Positions 45,829 through 54,514 of a stretch of 64,000 bases of DNA are shown here, piece after piece. Numbering within the stretch: the stretch's first letter is position 1; every line of letters begins with the position of its first letter. Made by a program: the position numbers and the translations under genes. The notes under the pieces were generated by a model. The model did no database searches and was not told the DNA's origin. It was given only the letters and a program-made list of their open reading frames with translations. Location of the stretch: positions 12,822 through 76,821 of the forward strand of contig CBFDBJ010000007.1 of the NCBI GenBank assembly GCA_965603015.1. The letters run 5' to 3'. This stretch comes from JAUWTJ01 sp965603015 (GTDB lineage Bacteria; Pseudomonadota; Alphaproteobacteria; M2410).

Positions 45829-45949
45829 GCCTTCTCTTCAATACCCCTGATCCGAATGACACTAAATCCGGTTCGCAACACGATCCCATGGACGAAGTAC
45901 TGATCCGTCTCTAAGCTCGCCTCAAACACACTCAATGCGAGGACAGAGC

Positions 45950-47215
45950 ATGGAATTTTCACAGACCGGCAGTGCGCCCGAGGATGTCATCCGCGAGCTC
46001 ACCGACAAGCGCAGCGGCGATGTCAAATGGCAGGACGGACGAACCTTTGGCCTCGTCTTTAATGGCGGACCGAGCGTCCACGCGGTGGCCGAGGAAGCGG
46101 CAAAGCTTTTTCTGCATGAAAACGCGCTCAACCCGATGGCGTTTCCGTCACTGGCCGAGATCGAACAGGATGTGGTCGGCTGGACCGCGGATCTCCTCCA
46201 CGGCGGCCCAAATGACGGTGGGGAGGCCTCGGGGTTCCTGTCCAGCGGCGGCACCGAGAGCATTCTGAACGGGGTGCTGGCGGCGCGCGAGCGGGCCGAA
46301 AAGGAACGCGGCATTACCGAGGGCGAAATCGTCATTGCCGAAAGCGGCCACGCGGCGTTTCACAAGGCGGCACACATGTTCCGTCTCAAGATCAGGAAGA
46401 GCCCGGTCAAACCCGACTGGACCGCGGACGTGGATGCCATGGCCAGGAACGTCAACAAAAATACCGTACTGATCGTTGGCTCGGCGCCGCAATATCCGCA
46501 AGGAGTGATCGATCCGATCCCCGAGATTGCGGCGCTGGCGCAATCAGTGGATGCCAATTGCCATGTCGATGCCTGTATGGGCGGGTTCGTGTTGCCATTT
46601 GTCGAGATGCTCGGGCGCGAGGTAAGCCCCTGGGATTTTCGCGTCGAGGGCGTCTCGTCAATTTCGGCGGATATTCACAAGCTGGGCTATGCGCCCAAGG
46701 GCGTCTCGGTGATCCTGCATCGCAACAAAGAGCTGCGCAAAAACCAGATCTTTATGTTCGACGGCTGGCTTGGCGGCTTTTATGCCTCGCCTGGCATGCA
46801 GGGCACGCGCTCGGGCCTGCCCATGGCGGCGGCCTGGGCGGTGATGCGGCACCTTGGCAAAGACGGCTATCTCGCCCTCACCCGGCAGATGTTCGAAAAC
46901 GTCGACCAGATCCGCGCCGCCATCGCCGGGATCGACGGCATCCGCGTCCTCGGCGACAGCCAGTATCACCTGCTCGCCATGGCACCGGATCCGGCCTCAG
47001 CACGGGATATCGACATCTACGCGCTGGCCGATGCGCTGGGAACGCGCGGCTGGTTCCATGACCGCCAGGGCCCGCCCGACTCGATCCATATGACGGTCTC
47101 GAATTCCAACACCGGCGTGATTGATCAGTACGTCAAGGATCTGGGCGAGTGTGTCGATGAGGTTGCGGGGACGAGGACGGAGGATCGGTCGACGAATTAT
47201 GCGCCGCTGAAGTGA
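45950..47215 (+). CDS. Group II PLP-dependent decarboxylase, sphingosine-1-phosphate lyase-like
   Basis: 421 residues from ATG 45950 with a GCGAGGA ribosome site. PLP landmarks are FLSSGGTESILNGVLAARE (about 99-117), NCHVDACMGGFVLPF (about 202-216) and the lysine in SADIHKLGYAPKG. The plan MAFPSLAEIEQDVVGW and GTRSGLPMAAAW is closest to sphingosine-phosphate lyases and bacterial homologues rather than to glutamate decarboxylases. It may cleave a long-chain-base phosphate or decarboxylate an amino acid; sequence alone does not decide. Transcribed alone. Confidence 0.85.
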   Translation: MEFSQTGSAPEDVIRELTDKRSGDVKWQDGRTFGLVFNGGPSVHAVAEEAAKLFLHENALNPMAFPSLAEIEQDVVGWTADLLHGGPNDGGEASGFLSSGGTESILNGVLAARERAEKERGITEGEIVIAESGHAAFHKAAHMFRLKIRKSPVKPDWTADVDAMARNVNKNTVLIVGSAPQYPQGVIDPIPEIAALAQSVDANCHVDACMGGFVLPFVEMLGREVSPWDFRVEGVSSISADIHKLGYAPKGVSVILHRNKELRKNQIFMFDGWLGGFYASPGMQGTRSGLPMAAAWAVMRHLGKDGYLALTRQMFENVDQIRAAIAGIDGIRVLGDSQYHLLAMAPDPASARDIDIYALADALGTRGWFHDRQGPPDSIHMTVSNSNTGVIDQYVKDLGECVDEVAGTRTEDRSTNYAPLK

Positions 47216-47247
47216 CCGTCGGTTTGAAAGCGCAACTACCTCCACCC

Positions 47248-47364
47248 CCTCATCCTGAGGGATTTCAAAGAAATCGTCTCGAAGGATGCCAGGCCCGGGT
47301 GTCTGGCCCGAGTGCTCAAATGGCCTCCTTCGAGACGCATCTGACGATGCTCCTCAGGATGAGG
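47248..47364. repeat. Palindromic intergenic repeat, about 117 bp
   Basis: The outer arms CCTCATCCTGAGG and CCTCAGGATGAGG are inverted copies and each is itself near-palindromic. The next pair is CGTCTCGAAGGATG against CTCCTTCGAGACG. A short inner palindrome GATTTCAAAGAAATC follows the left arm. The CCTCATCCTGAGG...TCGAAGGA pattern is a familiar repeat type in alphaproteobacterial intergenic DNA. It lies between two convergent genes, so it may help end both transcripts. Confidence 0.8.
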
Positions 47365-47434
47365 AACGTGTGGGCTTCCAGTGGATCAACTATTCTCGAC
47401 AGGAAAGAAGGAAATGGTCGAGCGAGCGCCTGCC

Positions 47435-48277
47435 CTACTGCACCAGCCGAAGCGCATAACGATCTTCGGCAACGATATCTTCGGCGTCGGCGATCAGGGC
47501 GTCCAGATCGTCGGCGACGTGGATGAAGCGGCCGGTCAGGGCGTCGGCTTCGCCGGTGGCGAGGCGGGCGATGAGGGTGGCGACGTCTTCGGGCGGGTAG
47601 ACATACTTGTCGTCGACTTTAAATTCGGGGTCGTTGGCGGTGATGGTCTGTTCGATATCGCGGGTCATGTCGGTCCAGACCCAGCCGGGAGAGACGGCGA
47701 AAACCTGAACGCCCGCCTCGGCGACGCCAACGGCGGTGCAATCGGTGAGACGCAGAAGCGCGGCCTTGGACGTCGAATAACTCGATGCCATGGGTTCTGC
47801 GCGCAGGCCGACGGCCGAGCCCATATTGACGATGCGGCCAGTGCCGCGCTCGAGCATCCCGGGCAGGACGGCGCGGGCGCAAAGATAAGGTCCGCGCAGA
47901 TTGATCTCCAGGGCGCGCCACCATTCGTCGGGGTCCGTCAGCCAGATCGGCCCATCGCCCTTGTTGGTGCCGGCATTATTGATCAGCAGCGATATGGGGC
48001 CAAGGGCGGCGGTCACCTCCGCCATGGTCCGGGCAACCTGCGGCCCGTCTGTCACATCGACGCTCCAGGGCGCCGCGCTGCCCCCGGCCGCCTTGATCGC
48101 GGCGGCGACCTCTTCAAGAGGCCCCGGGGCCTGACCTAGCACGGCGACACCCGCCCCGGCTTTGCCAAGCATCTGCGCAATCACCCGCCCGATGCCGCGC
48201 CCGCCGCCGGTCACGACGGCGACATGGCCGGCCAGGCTCGGAAGCTGTCCCACTGCACTCTTTGAAGTTTTTGACAT
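47435..48277 (-). CDS. Short-chain dehydrogenase/reductase
   Basis: 280 residues. Cofactor motif TGGGRGIG (about 23-30), NNAGTN, catalytic Ser in MGSAVG and Tyr-x3-Lys in SYSTSKAALL. The C-terminal 60 residues are longer than in FabG and end in VAEDRYALRLVQ, without the usual GG end of FabG-type enzymes. The proposed substrate is unknown. It is followed by no terminator other than the repeat at 47248. Confidence 0.88.
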   Translation of the reverse strand: MSKTSKSAVGQLPSLAGHVAVVTGGGRGIGRVIAQMLGKAGAGVAVLGQAPGPLEEVAAAIKAAGGSAAPWSVDVTDGPQVARTMAEVTAALGPISLLINNAGTNKGDGPIWLTDPDEWWRALEINLRGPYLCARAVLPGMLERGTGRIVNMGSAVGLRAEPMASSYSTSKAALLRLTDCTAVGVAEAGVQVFAVSPGWVWTDMTRDIEQTITANDPEFKVDDKYVYPPEDVATLIARLATGEADALTGRFIHVADDLDALIADAEDIVAEDRYALRLVQ

Positions 48278-48369
48278 GGATCACATCCCTCTCTATCTCG
48301 GCACATTTTCGAGACCGAGTTTAGAAGGGATTGCGAAAGCCGCAAGGCCTGATTTGGCTTATTGTCAGC

Positions 48370-49776
48370 CTACCCCAACAGCGCTTTGGCGAACTCTGAC
48401 AGCGTGTCGTCTCTGGCGCCCATGACGATGATGCGGTCGTGGGGTTTTTTGAGTTCCTGGATCCGCGTTCCGCACTCGTCGCGGGTCTCGAAGGCTTCGG
48501 CCTGGCCGCCGCCTGTCCTGACTCCGTTCACGATATCGGCGGCCTTGACCTTGCGCTCGACGGTGCCGCCAAAATAGACCGGCTCGCACATCAAGAGGAC
48601 ATCATCGGGCTCGAGGCCTTCCCTGAAGACCTCGATAAATTCCTCTTTCATTTTGGCCAGCGGGCCAAAGCCGTGCGGCTGGAAGAAGACCAGCAGGCGG
48701 CCCTTGAAATCGTGCAGGGTCCGCAGGCTGGCGGCGATCTTGTCCGGGTTGTGGGCAAAATCGTCGATGACGGTGATGCCACCCTTCTTGCCGACATGTT
48801 CCAGCCGGCGGCGGATACCCTTGAAGGTGCCGAGCGCTCTGGCTGCGGTCTCAAGGGGAACGCCTACGGCACTTGTGGCGGCGATGGCGGCCAGCGCGTT
48901 GGAGATATTGTGCACGCCGGGCATGTTCAGGGTGACGGGCCAGGTCTCGCCGGTCTTCATGTCGGTCATGTCAAAACTGATGCCATCCGATCCGGGATGG
49001 ATGTTCTTGCCGTAAAAATCCGCTGACGGATTGGACAGCGAATAGGTCAATCTGCTGGCCGGAGGAACCAGCCCGGCGATCATTTTTGAGCCTTCATTGT
49101 CGAGATTGCAGACGGCGCGGGCGGCGCCCAGGACATAGGCCTTGAACAGGGTGCGCAGTTCGGCCAGCCCCATATGGTCGACGGCGACATTATTGAGCAC
49201 CGCGATCGTCGGATCAAACAGCGTGATCGAACCGTCTGACTCGTCGACTTCGGAGATAAACAGATCCGGATCGCCGGTGACCGCCGAGGCGAACGGCGTC
49301 TCTTTGGAGACGAAATTTTTCATGACGGCGCCGTTGACCACAGTCGGAGGATTGCCCTCTTCGATGCCGGCGGCCTCGGACAGTATCCAGCCGATCATGC
49401 CAGTGGTGGTTGACTTGCCCGATGTGCCGGCGACGCCGATGGAGGTCCCTGCGGCATTGAAGAGCTCGGCAAGCAGCTGGGCGCGGGTCATGCGCGCGGC
49501 GCCGACCTCTATTGCCGCCTTGACGTCCGGGATGGTTTCTTCCACGGCGCCGGAGGTTACCAGGATCTGTTCAGCGCTGGTGACGCCTGAGCCATCCTGC
49601 GGAAACAACGTGATGCCTTCTCGCTCAAGCCAGGCGAATTTCTCCGGCGTGCGCCCCTGATCCTTTGAGCGATCGGAGCCGGAGACCTCATAGCCCGCCG
49701 CCTTGACGATCATGGCCAGAGGCAACATGCCCGAGCCGCCGATACCGCAAAAAAAATAGTGTTTGATAACATCCAT
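48370..49776 (-). CDS. Mur ligase family protein (MurC/Mpl-like)
   Basis: 468 residues. The N-terminal UDP-binding Rossmann block is FFCGIGGSGMLPLAM (about 8-22), followed by VSGSDRS. The ATP loop is GVAGTSGKSTTTGMIG (about 114-129) where MurC and Mpl usually have GTHGKTT. The central domain has NNVAVDHMGL and the C-terminal domain VIDDFAHNPDKIAASLRTL. It ligates an amino acid or peptide to a UDP-muramic-acid-type acceptor. The neighbouring divergent LD-carboxypeptidase gene suggests peptidoglycan peptide recycling, as for Mpl, but MurC-type activity cannot be ruled out. Confidence 0.85.
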   Translation of the reverse strand: MDVIKHYFFCGIGGSGMLPLAMIVKAAGYEVSGSDRSKDQGRTPEKFAWLEREGITLFPQDGSGVTSAEQILVTSGAVEETIPDVKAAIEVGAARMTRAQLLAELFNAAGTSIGVAGTSGKSTTTGMIGWILSEAAGIEEGNPPTVVNGAVMKNFVSKETPFASAVTGDPDLFISEVDESDGSITLFDPTIAVLNNVAVDHMGLAELRTLFKAYVLGAARAVCNLDNEGSKMIAGLVPPASRLTYSLSNPSADFYGKNIHPGSDGISFDMTDMKTGETWPVTLNMPGVHNISNALAAIAATSAVGVPLETAARALGTFKGIRRRLEHVGKKGGITVIDDFAHNPDKIAASLRTLHDFKGRLLVFFQPHGFGPLAKMKEEFIEVFREGLEPDDVLLMCEPVYFGGTVERKVKAADIVNGVRTGGGQAEAFETRDECGTRIQELKKPHDRIIVMGARDDTLSEFAKALLG

Positions 49777-49837
49777 AGGGTATTACTTGTCCAAACTTTG
49801 ACTTTGGGCCTGATTTGCGCGGGAGAGAATTGCAGGC

Positions 49838-50674
49838 ATGACGAAAGATCCATTTAGAATTGGTGTTGTCGCGCCCGCTTCGCCCATCAAAGAGGCGCTT
49901 GCAGACAAAGTCAAGGCGCTCGCGTGTGACGAGTATGGACCGAATAAAGTTGAGATTATCTTTCATTCCCAATGCTTTAGGTCGGCCGGGCATTTCGCGG
50001 GGGATGACGCGGCCCGCGCAGCGGCTTTTCTCGAAATGGCACATGATTTGGACACAGATGCCGTCTGGTTCGCGCGCGGTGGTTATGGATCGGCGCGGAT
50101 CTTGCCGCTGGTTATGGACAAGCTGGACGACACGGCGCGCGGCAAAACATATCTCGGCTATTCCGATATGGGCATGCTGCTGGGAGCGATGATGCGGGCG
50201 GGTTTTCAGAACCTGGCGCATGGGCCGATGCCCCAGGACCTGGCGCATGACAACGGCGAGGCCGCCGTGCGACGGGCGCTGCGCTGGCTGGCGGAGCGTG
50301 ATCCTGCATCGCTTGAGCCGAGCCTTGAAGATGGGCACCCTGCGGCGGCGTTTAACATCAAGATCCTCAGCAAGCTGATCGGCACGCCGTGGCAGCCGGA
50401 CCTTGCCGGGCGCGTGTTGATGCTGGAAGAAGTCTCCGAACATCTTTACGCCATCGACCGCTCGCTCTTCCACATAACCAGCAACCCTGAGGTCCGCAAA
50501 GTGGCGGGCCTGCGGCTCGGGCGCTGCAGCGCGATCCCGGAGAATGACCGCCCGTTCGGTGAAGAGCTGGAGGATATCGCGAAGCGCTGGTGTGAGACAT
50601 CCGGCATCCCATATCTCGGGCGCGCCGATATTGGTCATGATGCGGATAATAAAGTCGTGCCGATGAGCGCTTAA
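49838..50674 (+). CDS. LD-carboxypeptidase (S66 family, LdcA-like)
   Basis: 278 residues. The N-terminal block IGVVAPASPI is typical and the nucleophile is Ser109 in GYSDMGML. The Glu near VLMLEEVSEHLYAIDR (about 191-206) and a C-terminal His (GRADIGHDADNKV) complete the Ser-Glu-His triad expected of the family. LdcA removes the terminal D-Ala from the murein tetrapeptide in the cytoplasm, giving the tripeptide that Mpl ligates. Divergent from the Mur ligase gene with 61 bases between them, so both may share a control region. Confidence 0.9.
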   Translation: MTKDPFRIGVVAPASPIKEALADKVKALACDEYGPNKVEIIFHSQCFRSAGHFAGDDAARAAAFLEMAHDLDTDAVWFARGGYGSARILPLVMDKLDDTARGKTYLGYSDMGMLLGAMMRAGFQNLAHGPMPQDLAHDNGEAAVRRALRWLAERDPASLEPSLEDGHPAAAFNIKILSKLIGTPWQPDLAGRVLMLEEVSEHLYAIDRSLFHITSNPEVRKVAGLRLGRCSAIPENDRPFGEELEDIAKRWCETSGIPYLGRADIGHDADNKVVPMSA

Positions 50675-50680
50675 CCGCGC

Positions 50681-51541
50681 TCAGTCTGAAGCGACGAAGC
50701 GCGACGTTGTGGCCGCGACGTGGCGCGCGCCGTCTTCCTGATAAACATCGGTGCGCAGCACGAGGGTTCGCCGCGAACGGCGAACAATGTGGGAGCGCAG
50801 CATGAGGGTTTCGGCTTTCGCGGCGCGCAGATATTCCAGCGAGAAATGACTGAGATGGAAGGCGCCGAGGGTGCCCGCGCTATGGGCTGCTTCGGCGATA
50901 GCGGCGGCGGCAACCACGCCGCCATGAAATGCAACAACTGGCCCCGTCGAACCGATGAGACGGTTAGCGACCGGCAGGGAGGTTTGCCTTTCCGTGAATT
51001 GCATGCCCATCCAGGTATCGAAGCACTCCGCCTCGACCGTCTCGGGCACAAAGGCTTCGCGGTCAGCCTGGGCCTCGTGATCGTGGGCGGCATTGTCGCC
51101 GCTTGATCCGGGATAGGTGCCGATCATGAAGGCGACGAGGCCCTGGGCGAGGACCGCGCCACCCTCGCCTTCTGCCGTCATGGCAACGGAGCCTGTGGTT
51201 CCGGTTTCAAACTTCGCCTTGCCGATCAAATCGAGTGCCGTCCCGGCGCGCAGGTCACGCGCAAAGCTCAGCGACATGGAGAGGGTGGCCTGGGCATGGC
51301 GCGACCCGAAGAACCCGGTCAGGGCGCAACTGCCCAGCTGATCAAGCACTCCGGCGATGAAGCCCGGCGCCAGTCCTGCCTCACCCGGCTCCGCGGCAAA
51401 GCGCGGCTCGATCGGCACACGCAAATGACAGCGCTCGCGCCCGGCTGCAACATAATCAACGCCAACAGCGCGCACGAACGGAATGCTCGTCACCGACAGC
51501 CTGATTTCCTCAGCAAGATCCATATTACCCGCACCACTCAT
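50681..51541 (-). CDS. Tandem hotdog thioesterase-like protein
   Basis: 286 residues from ATG 51541 (GTG 51544 and ATG 51523 are alternatives). Two PaaI-type hotdog domains are seen. The first has LAPGFIAGVLDQLGSCALTG (about 76-95) and MSLSFARDLRAGTALDL; the second has VAFHGGVVAAAAIAEAAHSA (about 203-222) and HFSLEYLRAAKAET, then REVVR-like VRRSRRTLVLRTDVYQEDG. The HGG turn in the second domain is the usual catalytic-site element. It probably hydrolyses an aromatic or medium-chain acyl-CoA. Convergent with the LD-carboxypeptidase gene, 6 bases apart. Confidence 0.8.
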   Translation of the reverse strand: MSGAGNMDLAEEIRLSVTSIPFVRAVGVDYVAAGRERCHLRVPIEPRFAAEPGEAGLAPGFIAGVLDQLGSCALTGFFGSRHAQATLSMSLSFARDLRAGTALDLIGKAKFETGTTGSVAMTAEGEGGAVLAQGLVAFMIGTYPGSSGDNAAHDHEAQADREAFVPETVEAECFDTWMGMQFTERQTSLPVANRLIGSTGPVVAFHGGVVAAAAIAEAAHSAGTLGAFHLSHFSLEYLRAAKAETLMLRSHIVRRSRRTLVLRTDVYQEDGARHVAATTSRFVASD

Positions 51542-51626
51542 CACACCGGTTTACCTGTCAATTCCCTGCACCAAACGTCGCCTGTTTATGGCGAGATCGC
51601 CGGGGGGAGACAAGCAGCAAATCAAT

Positions 51627-52802
51627 TTACCCTGGCCGCAAACTCTGCATCAGGTCATTGAGAAAAATACCCTGTGGATCAAGCCGGTCGCGCACCGCCC
51701 ACCAGTCGGCCCATTTGGGGTGAAGCGCTGCCAGCTGCGTCCCGTCCAGATAATGCACTTTGCCCCAGTGGGGGCGCCCGCCAAACGCCAGAAAGATTTT
51801 CTCGCAGGCCCGGTAGAGCGGCTCCTCGTCTGCGTCGATCGTCTGGTGGACGGAGATCGTTGCGCTCTGCCTGTCACAGGCCGTCGACAGCCAGACATCA
51901 TCCGAGGCGAGCGTGCGATATTCGACCGGCCATGTCAGATCCGGAAAATCTTTCAGTATCAGGGCGCGGATTGCAGAGAGACAGGCTGCGCCGTCTTCTT
52001 CGGGCACGCTATACTCCATCTCGGTATGCAGGTGGGGTCTGTGGCTGGGAAAGACCTCATAGCTCCATGCCCGCCTTGCGCCTTCGTCCGCCAGCGGATA
52101 GCCCGGGTCCGCGCTGGTCTCATCGATGGTTTTCGCGAAGACCTGATCATCTCGGGGCGACCAGAAAAACTCGAAGTGGCGAGACCCGGCGGCAAGTTCA
52201 CTCACCCTCGGCAGGATCGAAGCAAAACTCTCTTGCCATGATTTTTCTTCAAGCTTGTAGGCGCCGCGCAGTTGCAGTTGAAGCTGTGTGATAACGCCGA
52301 TGGCACCCAGGTTAAGCCGGGCGGCTTGCCACATCTGCGGATGATGCTGCGCATTGCAGGTGAGACGTTTGCCCGAAGCAAGAATGAGCGTTGCGCCGAT
52401 GACCGAGGCTGAAAGATTCTTGAGACCGCGCCCGGTGCCGTGGGTTCCGGTCGCCGTTGCCCCGGCAATAGTCTGCCGGTCGATGTCACCCTGATTGATG
52501 AGGCCAAGCCCGGCGTCATGCAACGGACGGCCGAGCGCATGGACCGGGGTCCCGGCCCGGACCAGTGCGGTCTTGCGGGTGCCGTCCACTTCAATGACGC
52601 CCGACAGGCCTGACAGATCAAGCACGGTGTCGTCTGTTGGCACCAGGGCTGCGTGACTGTGGCCGGTGCCCGCAACGCGGATCGTGCGCCCACTTGAATT
52701 GGCAGCAGCGACAACCGCCATGGCATCATCTTCACTGCGACAGTGATGAAGGTGTTTTGGCCTGGCAACATGTCTTCCGGACCAGTTCGTCCATTTTGGC
52801 AT
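51627..52802 (-). CDS. FAD-linked oxidoreductase, aldonolactone oxidase type
   Basis: 391 residues. The N-terminal VAO-type FAD domain carries RVAGTGHSHAALVPTD (about 42-57), GVIEVDGTRKTALVRAGTPV and INQGDIDRQTIAGATATGTHG (split at about 101-121). The C-terminal half is of the D-arabinono-1,4-lactone oxidase type and ends in the KVHYL(D)... and PKWADWWAVRDRLDPQGIFLN blocks (the latter split). Such enzymes oxidise aldonolactones or alditols with oxygen. The substrate is not set by sequence. Transcribed alone on the minus strand. Confidence 0.88.
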   Translation of the reverse strand: MPKWTNWSGRHVARPKHLHHCRSEDDAMAVVAAANSSGRTIRVAGTGHSHAALVPTDDTVLDLSGLSGVIEVDGTRKTALVRAGTPVHALGRPLHDAGLGLINQGDIDRQTIAGATATGTHGTGRGLKNLSASVIGATLILASGKRLTCNAQHHPQMWQAARLNLGAIGVITQLQLQLRGAYKLEEKSWQESFASILPRVSELAAGSRHFEFFWSPRDDQVFAKTIDETSADPGYPLADEGARRAWSYEVFPSHRPHLHTEMEYSVPEEDGAACLSAIRALILKDFPDLTWPVEYRTLASDDVWLSTACDRQSATISVHQTIDADEEPLYRACEKIFLAFGGRPHWGKVHYLDGTQLAALHPKWADWWAVRDRLDPQGIFLNDLMQSLRPG

Positions 52803-52946
52803 CAGACGCTTCTCCTGTTGGCAGAATCACCAAGCCCTAAACTCTTGCCCGAGGATCATGCGTGTCAAGTGAACATGATAGCACGGGGGATTCATAGACT
52901 GGAATTTGAAGCGACACCAATCACTTCGACCCGCTCGCCAGGTCGA

Positions 52947-54011
52947 TCAATCTGCCTTCGTCCCCGCGGGGGCGTTGCGCCTAACGGCGGGGGCGCGCTC
53001 GTACCAGGGCTTGCTGGAATTGACGATCTTGACCACAGAGAGCATCACCGGCACCTCGACCAGAACGCCGACCACGGTGGCCAGCGCGGCACCGGAATCA
53101 ATGCCGAACAGGCTGATCGCGACAGCCACCGCCAGCTCGAAGAAATTACTTGCACCGATGAGAGCCGAGGGCGCGGCGACGCAGTGGGCCGAGCCGACTT
53201 TGCGGTTGAGGAAGTAGGCAAGCCCCGAGTTGAAATAGACCTGGATAATGATCGGGATCGCCAGCAGGCCAATCACGAGCGGTTGGGCGATAATCTGCTC
53301 GCCCTGGAAGGCAAACAGCAGAACCAGCGTTGTCAGCAGCGCCATCAAAGAGAGCGGCTGCACCTTGGCCAGCACTGTTGCCAGCGCCGGTTCGCCGCCG
53401 GACCCCAGAGCCAGCTTGCGCAGCCCCTGGGCAAGGATCACCGGCACGACAATATAGAGCACGACCGAGAGCACGAGGGTTTCCCATGGCACGACGATCG
53501 CCGACAGACCAAGCAGCAGCCCGACGATGGGCGCGAAGGCAAACACCATGATGAGATCGTTGAGCGCCACCTGGCTGAGCGTGAAGTGAGGTTCGCCGTT
53601 CGTCAGGTTGCTCCAGACAAAGACCATTGCAGTGCATGGCGCGGCGGCCAGGATGATCAGACCGGCGATGTAGCTGTCGATCTGGTCTGCCACGAGATAT
53701 GGCCGGAACAGATAACCAATGAAGAACAAGCCAAGCGCCGCCATGGAAAATGGTTTGACCGCCCAGTTGATGAACAGCGTGACGCCGATGCCGCGCCAAT
53801 GCTCGCGCACCTGACCGAGGGCGGCAAAATCGATCTTCACCAGCATCGGTATGATCATTAGCCAGATTAAAATGGCGACCGGGATATTGACTTTTGCGAT
53901 CTCGGCGGCGCCGATCATCTGGAAGACGTCGGGCAGGAAATGCCCGAGCGCGATGCCGACAACAATGCACAGGGTGACCCAGCCGGTCAGGTAGCGTTCA
54001 AAGGACGACAT
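52947..54011 (-). CDS. acr3: Arsenite efflux permease ACR3
   Basis: 354 residues, ten membrane helices. The key Cys is in LAAAPCTAMVFVWSNLTNGE (part of helix 4), and FWWW-like NWAVKPFSMAALGLFF belongs to the ACR3 signature. It exports arsenite, and in some members antimonite, from the cytoplasm. It follows arsR by 13 bases, so the operon is arsR-acr3, controlled by the palindromic operator at 54394. No arsenate reductase (arsC) gene is visible in the window. Confidence 0.95.
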   Translation of the reverse strand: MSSFERYLTGWVTLCIVVGIALGHFLPDVFQMIGAAEIAKVNIPVAILIWLMIIPMLVKIDFAALGQVREHWRGIGVTLFINWAVKPFSMAALGLFFIGYLFRPYLVADQIDSYIAGLIILAAAPCTAMVFVWSNLTNGEPHFTLSQVALNDLIMVFAFAPIVGLLLGLSAIVVPWETLVLSVVLYIVVPVILAQGLRKLALGSGGEPALATVLAKVQPLSLMALLTTLVLLFAFQGEQIIAQPLVIGLLAIPIIIQVYFNSGLAYFLNRKVGSAHCVAAPSALIGASNFFELAVAVAISLFGIDSGAALATVVGVLVEVPVMLSVVKIVNSSKPWYERAPAVRRNAPAGTKAD

Positions 54012-54024
54012 GGAAAGGTTCTCT

Positions 54025-54384
54025 TCAGTTTTTTGTTGGCGGAGTCGGTTGACGGGAAATCTCTTCGAGGAACTGGCGCAGCGGCTCCAGTGCCCCGGGG
54101 TTCAGCGAATAACAAACCCGGGGGCTTTCAACTTCGCCAGTGATGATCCCGGCCGCCTTGAGGATGCGCAAATGCTCCGAGGTGGTTGATTGGGCAAGGC
54201 CGATCTCATCGACAATGTCGCAGCCGATACAGGTCTGGCGCTCGTGCAACATCCGGATCACTCCCAGCCGAGCCGGGTGTGCCAGCGCCTTGACCAGCGC
54301 CGCGAGGCTTTCGGTCTTCGGCAGAGATGCGGGCGAGACCCCGGTTTTGCGCGGTTTTACTTCACGTATCCTGGTGGCAGGCAT
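54025..54384 (-). CDS. arsR: ArsR family arsenic-sensing repressor
   Basis: 119 residues, winged helix. The metal site region is QTCIGCDIVDEIGLAQSTTS (about 50-69), with Cys52 and Cys55 and then the recognition helix, plus Cys91 before YSLNPG. Two of these Cys are as in ArsR proteins that bind As(III) close to the recognition helix; Cys91 could be a third ligand. It represses its own operon until arsenite binds. The 12-base inverted repeat 10 bases before its ATG is the likely operator. Confidence 0.93.
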   Translation of the reverse strand: MPATRIREVKPRKTGVSPASLPKTESLAALVKALAHPARLGVIRMLHERQTCIGCDIVDEIGLAQSTTSEHLRILKAAGIITGEVESPRVCYSLNPGALEPLRQFLEEISRQPTPPTKN

Positions 54385-54393
54385 TGGGCTTTC

Positions 54394-54428
54394 CTACATA
54401 TCGTTATTCGACGATAAACGATATGTAG
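54394..54428. promoter_or_regulatory. ArsR operator: 12-base perfect inverted repeat
   Basis: Arms CTACATATCGTT and AACGATATGTAG, perfect over 12 bases with an 11-base spacer. The spacer carries an inner ATCGT-N6-ACGAT pair, so two overlapping half-site spacings exist. It lies 10-44 bases upstream of the arsR ATG, where it would block the promoter. I see no better candidate for autoregulation. Confidence 0.85.
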
Positions 54429-54514
54429 CATGGCCCTGACCTGTCTGCAAGGGCCGGATCGCAAAGGTTGGTGCAAGTTCAAGCTACATTGACGTTGGTA
54501 ATGGAGGTCCTGTA

